A stretch of 64,000 nucleotides of DNA. It comes from CAVPDA01 sp963702495. Lineage in GTDB: Bacteria; Pseudomonadota; Gammaproteobacteria; Burkholderiales; Rhodocyclaceae. The notes under the pieces were generated by a model. That model had not been told where the DNA came from, searched no databases, and saw only the letters and a program-made list of their open reading frames with translations. This document shows, piece by piece, positions 17,044 through 26,372 of the stretch (the first letter of the stretch is position 1; every line of letters begins with the position of its first letter). A program made the position numbers and the translations under genes. The DNA is taken from the NCBI GenBank assembly GCA_963702495.1, contig CAVPDA010000003.1, positions 682,001 through 746,000 of the forward strand, written 5' to 3'.

Positions 17044-17107
17044 CCCTCACCCTGCCCTCTCCCAGTGGGAGAGGGTTATGAAACTTGCCTCTCCCGCGGG
17101 GGAGAGG
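17044..17107. repeat. Dispersed CCCTCACC…CCCTCTCCC hairpin repeat, copy 3 (double)
   Basis: CCCTCACCCTGCCCTCTCCC pairs with GGGAGAGGG, and a second CCTCTCCC…GGGAGAGG unit follows directly. It lies between DUF2169 and DUF6484 and may affect transcript stability or termination there. Confidence 0.6.
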
Positions 17108-17116
17108 ATGGGGATC

Positions 17117-17617
17117 TCAATTCAGTTGCACCGAGCCGCCCTTGATGCGATTCACGCCCGAGGAGCGGCTCGACACGTAGGCGCCCTGGATCAGCACCTT
17201 GCCCGCTTTCGTCAGGGTGATGCTGGCCTTTCCGCAGCGGAGCACGATCTGCTCCTTGGCGGTGACGACGAGCCGCTCGCCGTCGGCGTCCACTTCCACC
17301 TGGCCGGGACGATCGGGCAGGGGCCAGGCGCTTTCGGTCCGGACGCAGCCCATGACGATCGGGCACAGCGGGTCGCCCCCGTCGAACATGAGCACGACAT
17401 CGCGGCCGATGTGCTCGCCGTGCAGGTCGAGGATGGCGCGGGCAGCGATGGCGGCGGTGCCGGGCTGCCCCGGATAGACCACCAGCGGCACGCGGGCATC
17501 GCCGAAGCCGACGATCTGGCCGACCAACACGCCGTCGATGCGATCGCGTGGCGCCTGCACGGGCTGAGCCAACGGCCCGATTCCGGATAATGCCTGTTCG
17601 ATATCCCTTCCGCTCAT
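17117..17617 (-). CDS. DUF6484 domain protein, VgrG-associated
   Basis: 166 residues starting MSGRDIEQALSGIGPL. The core RIDGVLVGQIVGFGDARVPLV is the DUF6484 domain. The C-terminal part, ASITLTKAGKVLIQGAYVSS then GVNRIKGGSVQLN, is the common end of this family and resembles the beta-helical tail of VgrG-type spikes. It starts 14 bases after the frame-corrected vgrG stop. It presumably works with VgrG and DUF2169 to fit the DUF4150 effector onto the spike; exact role unknown. Confidence 0.75.
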   Translation of the reverse strand: MSGRDIEQALSGIGPLAQPVQAPRDRIDGVLVGQIVGFGDARVPLVVYPGQPGTAAIAARAILDLHGEHIGRDVVLMFDGGDPLCPIVMGCVRTESAWPLPDRPGQVEVDADGERLVVTAKEQIVLRCGKASITLTKAGKVLIQGAYVSSRSSGVNRIKGGSVQLN

Positions 17618-17631
17618 GTCTGCCTCCCGGC

Positions 17632-19870
17632 TCAATTCTGCAGGATCTTGCTGCCCTTCATGATGATGTCGCTGCTCGCCTTGGCGTTGATCTTGCCCGA
17701 GCCTTCGATGGTGATGTCCTTGCCCTTGATGACGATGGTGCCGTCCTTCTTCATGGAGATGCTGGCGCTGCCGGTCTTGATGGTGATCGAGTCGCCGGCG
17801 GTGATGGACGAGGTTCTTGCCGACCTTGACCGAGTCGTCCTTGCCCACGTTCGCGCTGCGGTTGTCGCCCACGTCCAGCGAATAGTTCTTGCCGATGGAC
17901 TCGCTCTGGTTGTTGGCGACGTCGATGCTCTGGTCCGCGCCGATCGATACCTGCTGCGCGGCGCCGACCGTCACCGCACGCGCCGCGCCGACCGTGATCT
18001 CCTGGGCCGCGCCGACCGTGATGGTTTCGTTCGCGCCCACGGTGTGGGTGCGCTGGGTCGCCACCGTCAGCGTGTCGGTGGCACCGATGGTGACCGCCTG
18101 GTTGGCGCCCACCGTCTCCGTCCGGTTGGCACCGATGGTGATGGTCTCGTTCGCGCCCACGGCTTCCGTCCGATTGACGCCGATGGTGATGGTCTCGTTG
18201 TTGCCGACCTGCTCGGTGCGGTTGACGCCGATGCTGATGGTCTCGTTGTTGCCGACGGTCTCGGTGCGGTCGTGCTTGACCATCGTCGTCTCGTCGTGAT
18301 CGATGGTCTTGGTGCGGTCGTGGCCGACCCAGTGCGTTTCGTCGTTCTCGACCTCGATATCCTGGTTCTTCTCGGCGTGGATGAACAGTTGCTCCGATCC
18401 CTTCTTGTCCTCGAAGCGGATCTCGTTGAAATTGGACGGGCTGCCGCCGGTGCTCGAGCGCGTCTTGATGCCGGTCTGCGTCTTGTTCGCCGGCAGCTCG
18501 TAGGGCGGCATCTGATCCGCGTTGTACACCCGCCCCGTGATCAGCGGATGATCCGGGTCGCCCTCCAGGAAATCCACCACCACTTCCTGGCCGATGCGCG
18601 GGATGGCGATCATGCCCCAGTTCTTGCCCGCCCAGGGGTGGGAGACGCGCATCCAGCAGGAACTGTGGTCGTCGCTCTTGCCCAGCCGGTCCCAGTGGAA
18701 CTGCACCTTCACCCGGCCGTACTTGTCGGTGAAGATCTCGTCCCCCGACGGCCCCACCACGATGGCGGTCTGCGGCCCCTGGACGAAGGGTTTGCGCGTC
18801 AGGCGCTGCGGCCGGAAGGCCTGCTTGCCGTTGAGCGCGCTGAAGCTGCAGGCGTACTTGGCGCCGGTGTCCTCCATCGCCTCGTATTGGGTGTATTCCA
18901 GTTCGTAGTCCGCGGCCAGCACGACATGCTCGCGGTTCTGGTCCTTGCGCCCGTGTCCGCTCAGATCGAACAGATAGCCCACGCTCAGGCCGCGCGCATT
19001 GGTCTTGCCGCTGGCGAGTTCGAACTGGTATTGCGCCTCTTCCATGCGCGTGCGCACGAACTGGTCGCCGAGGCTGGTCTGGACGTAGTTGCCGGGATAG
19101 TCGAAGACTTCGTACTCCGCCAGATCGTGCTTGCGCTTGAGGTTGGTCTTGACCTGCAACTCGGCCTTGGGCTTCTCGAAGTCGTAGTCGTCGAGGGCGA
19201 ACTTGCCGGGCTGCACTTCGCGCATCAGCGTCCAGTCGTGGATGTATTCCTTCTCGATGCGCGCGCTGCGCTCCAGGGCGGTGAAGGGGATCGACTTGTA
19301 GCCGGGATAGGCGCCATGGGCGCTGTAGGAGTCCGCCAGCACCAGGCTGTGCTTGCCGTCGCTGTGCTTGAAGTAGTAGTAGATGCCTTCGTCTTCCATC
19401 AGCCGCGAGACGAAATTGAAATCGCTCTCGCGGTACTGCACGCAGTAGTCGCGCTTGGAATAGGTGCCGGTGAGACCGTCGAGCTTGACGTCCTGGATGC
19501 TGTACTCGTCGAACACCTTCTTCAGGATGTCCGGCACGTTCATTTCCTGGAAGATGCGGCAGTTGATGCTGCGCGTGAGAAACCACAGCCAGGGCCGCAC
19601 CAGCGCCCGGTACAGATGGTAACGCCCGTGCATGCCGACCTGGGCGAAGCGCGTGACGTAGCCGTTGAAGTGGCGCGTCTTCTGCTCGGGCAGTTCGAGC
19701 TTGACGGTGACGCTCTTGGCCAGGATCTGGTCCAGATCGACGTCGCCCTTCTTGCTCAGCAGGTCGATCTCGTATTCGAACAGCCGTCCCATCTCCTCGT
19801 GCGCCCGCATGCGATGGAACAGCAGCACGTCTGCCCCCAGCGGCGTCACGATCTCCATCACTCGCGTCAT
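17632..19870 (-). CDS. vgrG: VgrG (TssI) T6SS spike protein, with a frameshift near 17806
   Basis: The start is MTRVMEIVTPLGADVLLFHR. The gp27/gp5-like core includes FEYEIDLLSKKGDVDLDQIL, EDEGIYYYFKHSDGKH and DKYGRVKVQFHWDRLGKSDD. From about residue 530 a long beta-prism follows, made of short repeats of the type NETITIGVNRTE and VGAAQEITVGAA, as in spike needles. After KVGKNLV the frame breaks: removing one base at 17806–17807 lets it continue as ITAGDSITIKTGSASISMKK and end KILQN at 17632, about 745 residues. In the uncorrected frame the sequence would run on into the DUF6484 gene. It caps the Hcp tube and carries the DUF4150 effector. Confidence 0.88.
17860..18300 (-). repeat. Internal repeat array of the VgrG needle
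   Basis: Imperfect tandem units of about 21 bases encode heptad-like turns (T/S-I-G-x-N-x-x). Neighbouring units are similar at DNA level, so this stretch is prone to slippage and misassembly. Confidence 0.6.
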
Positions 19871-19881
19871 CGGTGTCTCCC

Positions 19882-21255
19882 TCAGCGAGGCGCTGCGGCA
19901 GGCGCGCCGCCCGGTCTGCGTGCGGTCACCACCAGCCCGGCGACGGGATTCCCGCCCTCCGTGCGCAGGACTGTCGGCTCGATGGCCAACTGCGCGCATC
20001 CGGCGGCGGCCAGCGCGCGCTGCAGGTAATCGCGGCTGTGGCTGTAGCGTCCGTGGGGGTTGATGCGGTATTCGTCGATCCCTTCCGCCGCTTCCTCGAC
20101 CGTGAACAGAAGCAGTCCCTGCGCGCGCAGCGCGCCGCACGCCGCCTGCAGCACCGCCTCCAGCGGACCGAAGTAGCACAGCGTATCGGCGGACACGATG
20201 AGGTCGAAGGCATCGGGATGGGCGCCCAGGTAGCCGGTGAGTTCCCCTTTCACCAGTTCGTCATAGGCGCCGCGCGTCTTCGCCCTGGCGAGCATGCGCC
20301 CCGACAGGTCCACGCCGGTCAGCCGGCTCACATAGGGCTCGATCAGCGGACCGCACAGTCCGGTGCCGCAGCCCGCGTCCAGTGCCACGAACTGCTTCGC
20401 CGGCGCGCCGCTGGCCCGCTGCAGCGCCTCCGCGATCAACTGCGGCGCGCGGTAGGCCAGTCGCCCGAGTTTGGCGTCGAAGCTGTCGGCGAAGCTGTCG
20501 AAGGTGGACTCGATGAAGGCGTCGGACGCCCGCGTCGGCACGTTCTCGCCGGAGCAGGCGGCATGGAAATGCCGCGCCACCGGATTGTCCGGTTCCTGAT
20601 CCAGCCAGCGACGGAACACCTCCGCGGCGGCATCGATCTGTCCCAGGGTGTAATAGGCGATGCCCAGCATCTTGTTGGACTCGGGATGGTGCGGCATCAG
20701 GGTGATCGCCTTGCAGTAGTAGGCGACGGCCTCCCTCACCCGGTGCTGGCAGGACATCAGGTTGCCCATGTTGTTGTGGGCGTCGGCGTGGTCGGGATTG
20801 GCTTCGATCGCCTTTTGATAGGCGGCCTCGGCCTCCTCGAACCGGCCCTGCGCCCGCAGCGCCGCGCCCAAATTGTTGTAGGCGTTGGCATGCCCGGGCT
20901 GCAGGGCGATCGCCTTGCGGTAGGCCTCGGTCGCCTCCGCCAGCCGTTCGTGCTCCACCAGGACGTTGCCCAGGTTGTTGTAGCGGTCGGCAAAGCCGGG
21001 GTCGAGTTCGATCGAGCGTTGGATGAGGTCGACCGCTTCCCCGCTGCGGTCGCGCTGGTGCAGGAGGACGCCGAGAAAATGCATCGCGTCCGCCTGATCC
21101 GGCGCGACTTCGAGAATGCGCCGGTAGAGGAGTTCGGCGTTGTCCAGATAGCCCTCGCGATGGGCGTTCACGGCGAGGGAGAGCGCCTCGCCGAGACTGA
21201 GTTCGGCGGGCGGTTGCAGGTCCGGCTCTATCCGGTCTTGGGCGCTTGCGTGCAT
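19882..21255 (-). CDS. TPR-repeat protein with C-terminal SAM-dependent methyltransferase domain
   Basis: 457 residues from ATG 21255. The first two-thirds are tetratricopeptide repeats (AMHFLGVLLHQRDRSGEAVDLI, RYNNLGNVLVEHERLAEATEAY, AYNNLGAALRAQGRFEEAEAAY, AHNNMGNLMSCQHRVREAVAYY). The last third is a class I methyltransferase with the SAM-binding motif VALDAGCGTGLCG near residue 290 and FDLIVSADTLCYFG. It resembles the COG4976 TPR-methyltransferases. The substrate is unknown. It is located 11 bases upstream of vgrG on the same strand and probably cotranscribed; a role in modifying a secreted protein is only a possibility. Confidence 0.75.
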   Translation of the reverse strand: MHASAQDRIEPDLQPPAELSLGEALSLAVNAHREGYLDNAELLYRRILEVAPDQADAMHFLGVLLHQRDRSGEAVDLIQRSIELDPGFADRYNNLGNVLVEHERLAEATEAYRKAIALQPGHANAYNNLGAALRAQGRFEEAEAAYQKAIEANPDHADAHNNMGNLMSCQHRVREAVAYYCKAITLMPHHPESNKMLGIAYYTLGQIDAAAEVFRRWLDQEPDNPVARHFHAACSGENVPTRASDAFIESTFDSFADSFDAKLGRLAYRAPQLIAEALQRASGAPAKQFVALDAGCGTGLCGPLIEPYVSRLTGVDLSGRMLARAKTRGAYDELVKGELTGYLGAHPDAFDLIVSADTLCYFGPLEAVLQAACGALRAQGLLLFTVEEAAEGIDEYRINPHGRYSHSRDYLQRALAAAGCAQLAIEPTVLRTEGGNPVAGLVVTARRPGGAPAAAPR

Positions 21256-21284
21256 CGGGGTCGAGACTCCGAAAAGTGTCCGGG

Positions 21285-21752
21285 CTAGGTTGCGAGGCGG
21301 TCGCGATAGATGCCGGGAGTCGAACCCGGAATCTCGGTGGCACCGACGGTACGCTGGTAGAACTCGGCCGCTTCGACCCCCGCCACCACCGCATATGCGT
21401 AGCCGGCAGCGCTCATGGCATGCAGGCAGGACAGGAGCAGGCCGCGGCCGATGCCCCGGCCGCGCGCCTCGCGCGCCACGCCGACCGGGCCGAACAGGCC
21501 GCGGCCGGTGCTGTCGTAGCAGGCAAAGCCCCGGATCGCTCCATTTTCCGTCGCGACATGACAGGAGATCGGGCGGCTGGCGAAGGCGACATCGCATTCG
21601 CTGGCCCAGCCCCGACCGAAGTTCTCCCGCACCCAATCCACCACGCTGTGCTTTTCATAGGCCATCGCACGCCGAATCCGCGGGCCGGCGCCGCCCAGCG
21701 CGATCGATGCCGCGGCCGGCAGTTCATAGAGTTTCACCAGCAGATCAGCCAC
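21285..21752 (-). CDS. GNAT-family acetyltransferase
   Basis: 155 residues. The acetyl-CoA site is visible as GVAREARGRGIGRGLLLSCL near 92–111, preceded by GAIRGFACYDSTGRGLFGPV and followed by EFYQRTVGA, the usual GNAT end. The substrate is unknown. It lies 29 bases upstream of the TPR-methyltransferase on the same strand, inside the T6SS locus, so co-expression with secretion genes is likely but function is not known. Confidence 0.8.
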   Translation of the reverse strand: MADLLVKLYELPAAASIALGGAGPRIRRAMAYEKHSVVDWVRENFGRGWASECDVAFASRPISCHVATENGAIRGFACYDSTGRGLFGPVGVAREARGRGIGRGLLLSCLHAMSAAGYAYAVVAGVEAAEFYQRTVGATEIPGSTPGIYRDRLAT

Positions 21753-21867
21753 CTGTCATCGCATCCGGCAGAACTGAGAGGTCCGCCGGCGGAGATCACG
21801 GCGCACGGACCGAAAAACCGCGGCCGGCTGACCGGCTTGCCACGGGCGGGCAACCGCCTGCCGCAAC

Positions 21868-22497
21868 TCACGCATGGGCCGCGAACGGATGCAGCATGGC
21901 GCCCTTCTTGGCCACCACTTCCGCCGCCTTCGGCTCTCCCGCCACGGCGCGCTTGATCGCCTGCTTCGTCGCTTCGTAGTTGAAATCCTGGATCTTCTTG
22001 TCGTCGGCCGCCTCCCAGTGGATGAAGACGCCGACGCAGATGAAGGTGTCGTTGGCCTCGCTCGCCGGTATCGTTCCGTCCTCCACGCAATCCGCCACCG
22101 CCATGGCCACGGCCCGCTGCGCCGGCCCGAACATCTGCACCGCCTGCTTGGCGCCTTTGATCGTCACCTTGTTGAACATGACGGTGTTCGGTTTGCACAG
22201 CAGGTTCGGCGCCACCACCGCCAGCAGCGTCGTGAAGCCGTCCTTGTTGTTGCTCAGCGCGTTGGCGAAGGCCTTCTCGGCAGCACTGCCGCGCGGCCCC
22301 ATGATGAGATCCACGTGCGCCACCTCGTTGCCGTCGCCGACCAGGGACTCGCCGACCAGAACGCGGTCGATCCTCTTTCCGGCGGGCGCGGCCGACGCCT
22401 GATGGTGGTGCAGCGGTTGCGCAGGCCGCGGCGCTGCTGCCGCCGGTGTCTCCTTCTTGCCGCCGAAGAGCGAAAGAATCGAATCGATCATGCCCAT
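21868..22497 (-). CDS. fae: Formaldehyde-activating enzyme (Fae) with N-terminal extension
   Basis: 209 residues. From about residue 43 the sequence is a full Fae: VLVGESLVGDGNEVAHVDLI (containing the catalytic histidine), GPRGSAAEKAFANALSNNKD, LLAVVAPNLLCKPNTVMFNK and GAKQAVQMFGPAQRAVA. Fae condenses formaldehyde with tetrahydromethanopterin in methylotrophs. It normally starts a few residues before the VGE motif; here 40 extra residues precede it, with an amphipathic start (MIDSILSLFGG), an Ala/Pro stretch and HHH. No other C1 gene is nearby. Its position inside a T6SS locus is unusual. Confidence 0.88.
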   Translation of the reverse strand: MGMIDSILSLFGGKKETPAAAAPRPAQPLHHHQASAAPAGKRIDRVLVGESLVGDGNEVAHVDLIMGPRGSAAEKAFANALSNNKDGFTTLLAVVAPNLLCKPNTVMFNKVTIKGAKQAVQMFGPAQRAVAMAVADCVEDGTIPASEANDTFICVGVFIHWEAADDKKIQDFNYEATKQAIKRAVAGEPKAAEVVAKKGAMLHPFAAHA

Positions 22498-22635
22498 GTA
22501 GATCTCCTCCTCCTCGTTGTTATGCCCGCTGGATGACGGCGACGAAAATCCAACGTGCGCCGCCGAAACCGAATCGTCGCCCGCCCGTCCACTTCCGTCA
22601 AGGACGGCACTGCCGGGCCCGCTCCCGTCGGGCCG

Positions 22636-23526
22636 TCAGGCCGGCTCATAGCGCACCGCGTTGGGCGAATCCCGTACCGGCGCCTGGCCCAAACCGAGTA
22701 TGCCGGCACCGACGAGAACGAAGCTGTCGCGATGCACATAAGTGCTCTCGCCACCGTCGGGCAGCACGAAGGTGCCGTTGGCGCTCTGGTCGGTGAGCAC
22801 GAACCGCCCATTGCGATACTCCAGCCGGGCATGCAGCCGCGAGATGACGTCATCCTTGATCACCAGGTCGTTCTGATCGGCGCGTCCGAGGGTCAGCGTC
22901 GGCCGGAGCTCGCCCACCTCGACCTGTCTGCCGCCGACCGTGAGAACCAGCCGGCCGCCGCCGCCGCGCGGGGCGTTGGCCCAGGGTCGCTGCCGGATCA
23001 GCGTCACATTCTCGGCCTGCCAGACGACTTCGAAGACGTCGATCTGGTCGCGCTTGCCCTTGACGTCGGTGCGGTCGATCTGGCGCATCGCCGAGCGCCA
23101 CGGCCCGGACATGCGGTCAACCGTGGTGCCGGTCGTCAGGATCTGACCGGCCTTGGCCTGATTGGCCATGCGCGATGCCACATTCACCGCATCGCCGAAA
23201 ATGTCTGATTCCTCGATCAGGACGGGACCGAAATGAAAGCCGACGCGGATCGCGAGTTGCCGGCCGCCGACCACGAGCTGGCCGGTGATCGCCTCCTGCA
23301 TTTCGGTAGCCGCATCGGCCGCCGCGTCGGCGGAACGAAACGCCGTCATGACTTCGTCGCCGATGGTCTTGATCAGGACGCCGCCATGGTTCCGGGTGGC
23401 GTCCGTCATGATGGCAACGCAGCGGGCGACGATCTCACGGGCGGTGATGTCTCCCAGCGTCTCATACAACTGGGTGCTGCCGGAGACATCGGCAAACAGG
23501 ATCGCCAACTCGGTTTCGCGCTGCAT
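22636..23526 (-). CDS. Class III nucleotide cyclase fused to an FHA domain
   Basis: 296 residues. The N-terminal cyclase domain (about 1–170) has metal-binding aspartates at D13 (ILFADVSGST) and D57 (KTIGDEVMTAF), and the transition-state motif GDAVNVASRM. The C-terminal FHA domain (about 190–280: LTLGRADQNDLVIKDD, SRLHARLEYRNGRF, DQSANGTFV) binds phosphothreonine. The protein could make cAMP or cGMP and be targeted to a phosphorylated T6SS component. It has no membrane segment. It lies downstream of clpV on the same strand, so it is probably expressed with the secretion genes. Confidence 0.85.
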   Translation of the reverse strand: MQRETELAILFADVSGSTQLYETLGDITAREIVARCVAIMTDATRNHGGVLIKTIGDEVMTAFRSADAAADAATEMQEAITGQLVVGGRQLAIRVGFHFGPVLIEESDIFGDAVNVASRMANQAKAGQILTTGTTVDRMSGPWRSAMRQIDRTDVKGKRDQIDVFEVVWQAENVTLIRQRPWANAPRGGGGRLVLTVGGRQVEVGELRPTLTLGRADQNDLVIKDDVISRLHARLEYRNGRFVLTDQSANGTFVLPDGGESTYVHRDSFVLVGAGILGLGQAPVRDSPNAVRYEPA

Positions 23527-23593
23527 GGACTGTCCCTGGTGCGCCGCCCCTCATCCGCCGCCCGTTCGGCATGTGGAGTGAAGGGTCAGCCAC

Positions 23594-26356
23594 TCAATCG
23601 AACGCGTAGGCGAACTCCCCGCCGTCGACGCTGACTTGCACCCGCTCGATCGGCTTGCCTTCCATCATCCGCTTCAGGAACTCCTCGCTGATGCGCGGCA
23701 GCACGGTGTTGGTGAGGATGGCGTCGATCATGCGCCCGCCGCTCTCCAGTTCCGTGCAGCGGCTGGCGATGAGCTTCACCACCTCGTCGTCGTAGGTGAA
23801 CGGCACCTTGTGATTCTCGCGGATGCGCTTCTCGATGCGGCCGAGCTGCAGCCGCGCAATGGCGCCGATCATCTCGTCGTTGAGCGGATAGTAGGGGATC
23901 ACCACCAGCCGGCCCAGCAGCGCCGGCGGGAACACCTTGAGCAGCGGCTCGCGCAGGGCCTTGGCGATGCCCTCGGCATCGGGCATCAGCTCCGGGTCCT
24001 TGCACAGGTTCATGATGAGATCGGTGCCGGCATTGGTGGTGAGCAGGATCAGCGTGTTCTTGAAGTCGATCACGCGGCCCTCGCCGTCTTCCATCCAGCC
24101 CTTGTCGAACACCTGGAAGAAGATCTCGTGCACGTCCGGATGCGCCTTCTCCACCTCGTCCAGCAGCACCACCGAGTACGGACGCCGCCGCACCGCCTCG
24201 GTCAGCACCCCGCCCTCGCCGTAGCCGACATAGCCCGGAGGCGCGCCCTTGAGCGTGGACACGGTGTGCGCCTCCTGGTACTCGCTCATGTTGATGGTGA
24301 TCACGTTCTGCTCGCCGCCGTAGAGCACTTCGGCCAGGGCCAGTGCGGTTTCGGTCTTGCCCACCCCCGAAGTGCCGGCGAGCATGAACACGCCGATCGG
24401 CTTGTTCGGGTTGTCGAGCTTGGCGCGGGAGGTCTGGATGCGCCGTGCGATCATCTCCAGCGCATGGCGCTGGCCGATGATGCGCTGCTCCAGCGTGTCG
24501 GCGAGCTTGAGGATCGCCTCCACCTCGTTCTTTACCATGCGTCCGACAGGTATACCGGTCCAGTCCTCCACCACCGAGGCCACCGCCTGATGGTCCACCG
24601 TCGGCAGGATGAGGGGCCGCTCGCCCTGCAGCGCGTGCAGATCGCCCTGCAACTGCTTCAGTTCGGCGAGCAGCGCAGCGCGCTCGTCTTCACCCAGGGC
24701 GCCCGGTACCGCGGCCGCCGCAGCTGGTGCCGCGGTGGCAACAGGAGTGGTCTTGGCGGCGGCATCCACCGCCGCCTCCAGCTTGCTCGCCGTGCCTTCA
24801 ACCTTGCCGACGACGCCGCGCAGCTTGCCGCGAATCTCCAGGATCTTGTCCACCAGCGCCTTCTCTCGATCCCAGCGCGCGTCCAGTTCATCGAGGCGCG
24901 CCTTCTCGGCGACAAGCTTCTCCTTCGCCTTGGCTTCGCGCTCGGCGGTGTCGATGCCCACCGCCGTCTCGCGGCCGATGATCTCGAGTTCGGTGTCCAG
25001 CGCCTGGATGCGCTTGCGGCTGTCATCCACTTCCGGCGGCACGGCGTGCTGGCTGATGGCGACGCGGGCGCAGGCGGTATCGAGCAGGCTGACGGATTTG
25101 TCCGGCAACTGGCGCGCCGGGATGTAGCGATGCGACAGCCGCACCGAGGCTTCCAACGCTTCGTCCAGCACCTGTACCCGGTGGTGCTTCTCCATGGTCG
25201 AGGCCATGCCGCGCATCATGAGGATGGCCTTCTCCTCGCTCGGCTCCGCCACCTGCACCACCTGGAAGCGGCGCGTCAGCGCCGGGTCCTTTTCGATGTG
25301 CTTCTTGTACTCGGCCCAGGTGGTGGCCGCCACGGTGCGCAGGGTGCCGCGCGCCAAGGCCGGCTTGAGCAGGTTGGCGGCATCGCCGGTGCCGGCGGCG
25401 CCGCCGGCACCCACCAGCGTGTGCGCCTCGTCGATGAACATGATGATGGGCTTGGCGGAGGCCTGTACCTCCTCGATCACCTGGCGCAGCCGCTGCTCGA
25501 ACTCGCCCTTCATGCTGGCGCCGGCCTGCAGCAGGCCCACGTCCAGCGTGCGCAGCGTCACGTCCTTGAGGGGCGGCGGCACATCGCCGGCCGCGATCTT
25601 GAGCGCGAAGCCCTCCACCACCGCCGTCTTGCCGACGCCGGCCTCGCCGGTCAGCAGCGGATTGTTCTGGCGCCGGCGCATGAGGATGTCGATGATCTGG
25701 CGGATCTCCTCGTCGCGCCCGACGATGGGATCGAGCTTGCCGCTTCTCGCCTGCTCGGTGAGATCCACGGTGAAGCGCTGCAGGGCCTCCTGCTTGCCCA
25801 TCTGGGCCGGCGCCATGGCGCCGCTCGCTTCGCCCGGCGCACCGGTGAGGCCGGAGCCGTCGGAGGCGCGCAGGCCTTCCTCGGGCGAGGCCGATACGAT
25901 CTTGCGGAAGTCCTCGGCCAGGTCGTCGGCGCGGATGTGCTCGAACTGACGCGAGATGTTGAGCAGGGCGTTGCGCAGCGTCCCGCTCTTGAGCATGCCC
26001 ACCATCAGATGGCCGGTCCGGACCTGGCTCTCGCCGAACATGAGGGAGCCGTACACCCAGCCGCGCTCCACCGCGCTGTCGATGCGCTCCGACAGATCGG
26101 TGATGGCGGTGGAGCCGCGCGGCAGGCGGTCCAGAGCGGCGGTGATGTCCTTGGCGAGGGCCGACGCGTCGAGGCCGAAGTGCTGCATGATGCGATGCAG
26201 GTCCGAATCCTGGAGCTGCACGATCTGGGCGATCCAGTGCTCCAGTTCGACGTAGGGGTTGCCGCGCAGCTTGCAGAACACGGTGGCGCTTTCGATCGCC
26301 TTGTAGGCGACGGTGTTGAGTTTGCCGAACGACTTGACGCGACTGATCTCTCCCAT
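23594..26356 (-). CDS. clpV: ClpV (TssH), T6SS sheath-recycling ATPase
   Basis: 920 residues. It has a Clp-N domain, then two AAA+ modules: first Walker A GEAGVGKTAVVEG near 235 with Walker B IIMFIDEAHT, second GTSGVGKTETALA near 660 with VVLLDEVEKAH. A coiled middle domain lies between them. ClpV disassembles contracted TssB/TssC sheaths for reuse. The start MGEISRVKSFGKLN and full length match the family. It starts 16 bases after the stop of tssG in the operon tssE-tssF-tssG-clpV. Confidence 0.95.
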   Translation of the reverse strand: MGEISRVKSFGKLNTVAYKAIESATVFCKLRGNPYVELEHWIAQIVQLQDSDLHRIMQHFGLDASALAKDITAALDRLPRGSTAITDLSERIDSAVERGWVYGSLMFGESQVRTGHLMVGMLKSGTLRNALLNISRQFEHIRADDLAEDFRKIVSASPEEGLRASDGSGLTGAPGEASGAMAPAQMGKQEALQRFTVDLTEQARSGKLDPIVGRDEEIRQIIDILMRRRQNNPLLTGEAGVGKTAVVEGFALKIAAGDVPPPLKDVTLRTLDVGLLQAGASMKGEFEQRLRQVIEEVQASAKPIIMFIDEAHTLVGAGGAAGTGDAANLLKPALARGTLRTVAATTWAEYKKHIEKDPALTRRFQVVQVAEPSEEKAILMMRGMASTMEKHHRVQVLDEALEASVRLSHRYIPARQLPDKSVSLLDTACARVAISQHAVPPEVDDSRKRIQALDTELEIIGRETAVGIDTAEREAKAKEKLVAEKARLDELDARWDREKALVDKILEIRGKLRGVVGKVEGTASKLEAAVDAAAKTTPVATAAPAAAAAVPGALGEDERAALLAELKQLQGDLHALQGERPLILPTVDHQAVASVVEDWTGIPVGRMVKNEVEAILKLADTLEQRIIGQRHALEMIARRIQTSRAKLDNPNKPIGVFMLAGTSGVGKTETALALAEVLYGGEQNVITINMSEYQEAHTVSTLKGAPPGYVGYGEGGVLTEAVRRRPYSVVLLDEVEKAHPDVHEIFFQVFDKGWMEDGEGRVIDFKNTLILLTTNAGTDLIMNLCKDPELMPDAEGIAKALREPLLKVFPPALLGRLVVIPYYPLNDEMIGAIARLQLGRIEKRIRENHKVPFTYDDEVVKLIASRCTELESGGRMIDAILTNTVLPRISEEFLKRMMEGKPIERVQVSVDGGEFAYAFD

Positions 26357-26372
26357 CTTCCGGTCCTTTCTG

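Noticed and set aside
17860..18300. Possible CRISPR-like array from regularly spaced similar units
   Set aside because: The units are in frame and encode the VgrG beta-prism repeats; no unique spacers between identical repeats.
17117..20179. Apparent VgrG–DUF6484 fusion protein of 1020 residues
   Set aside because: Produced by a single-base shift at 17806 and by starting inside the upstream methyltransferase gene; the two proteins have separate starts and stops.
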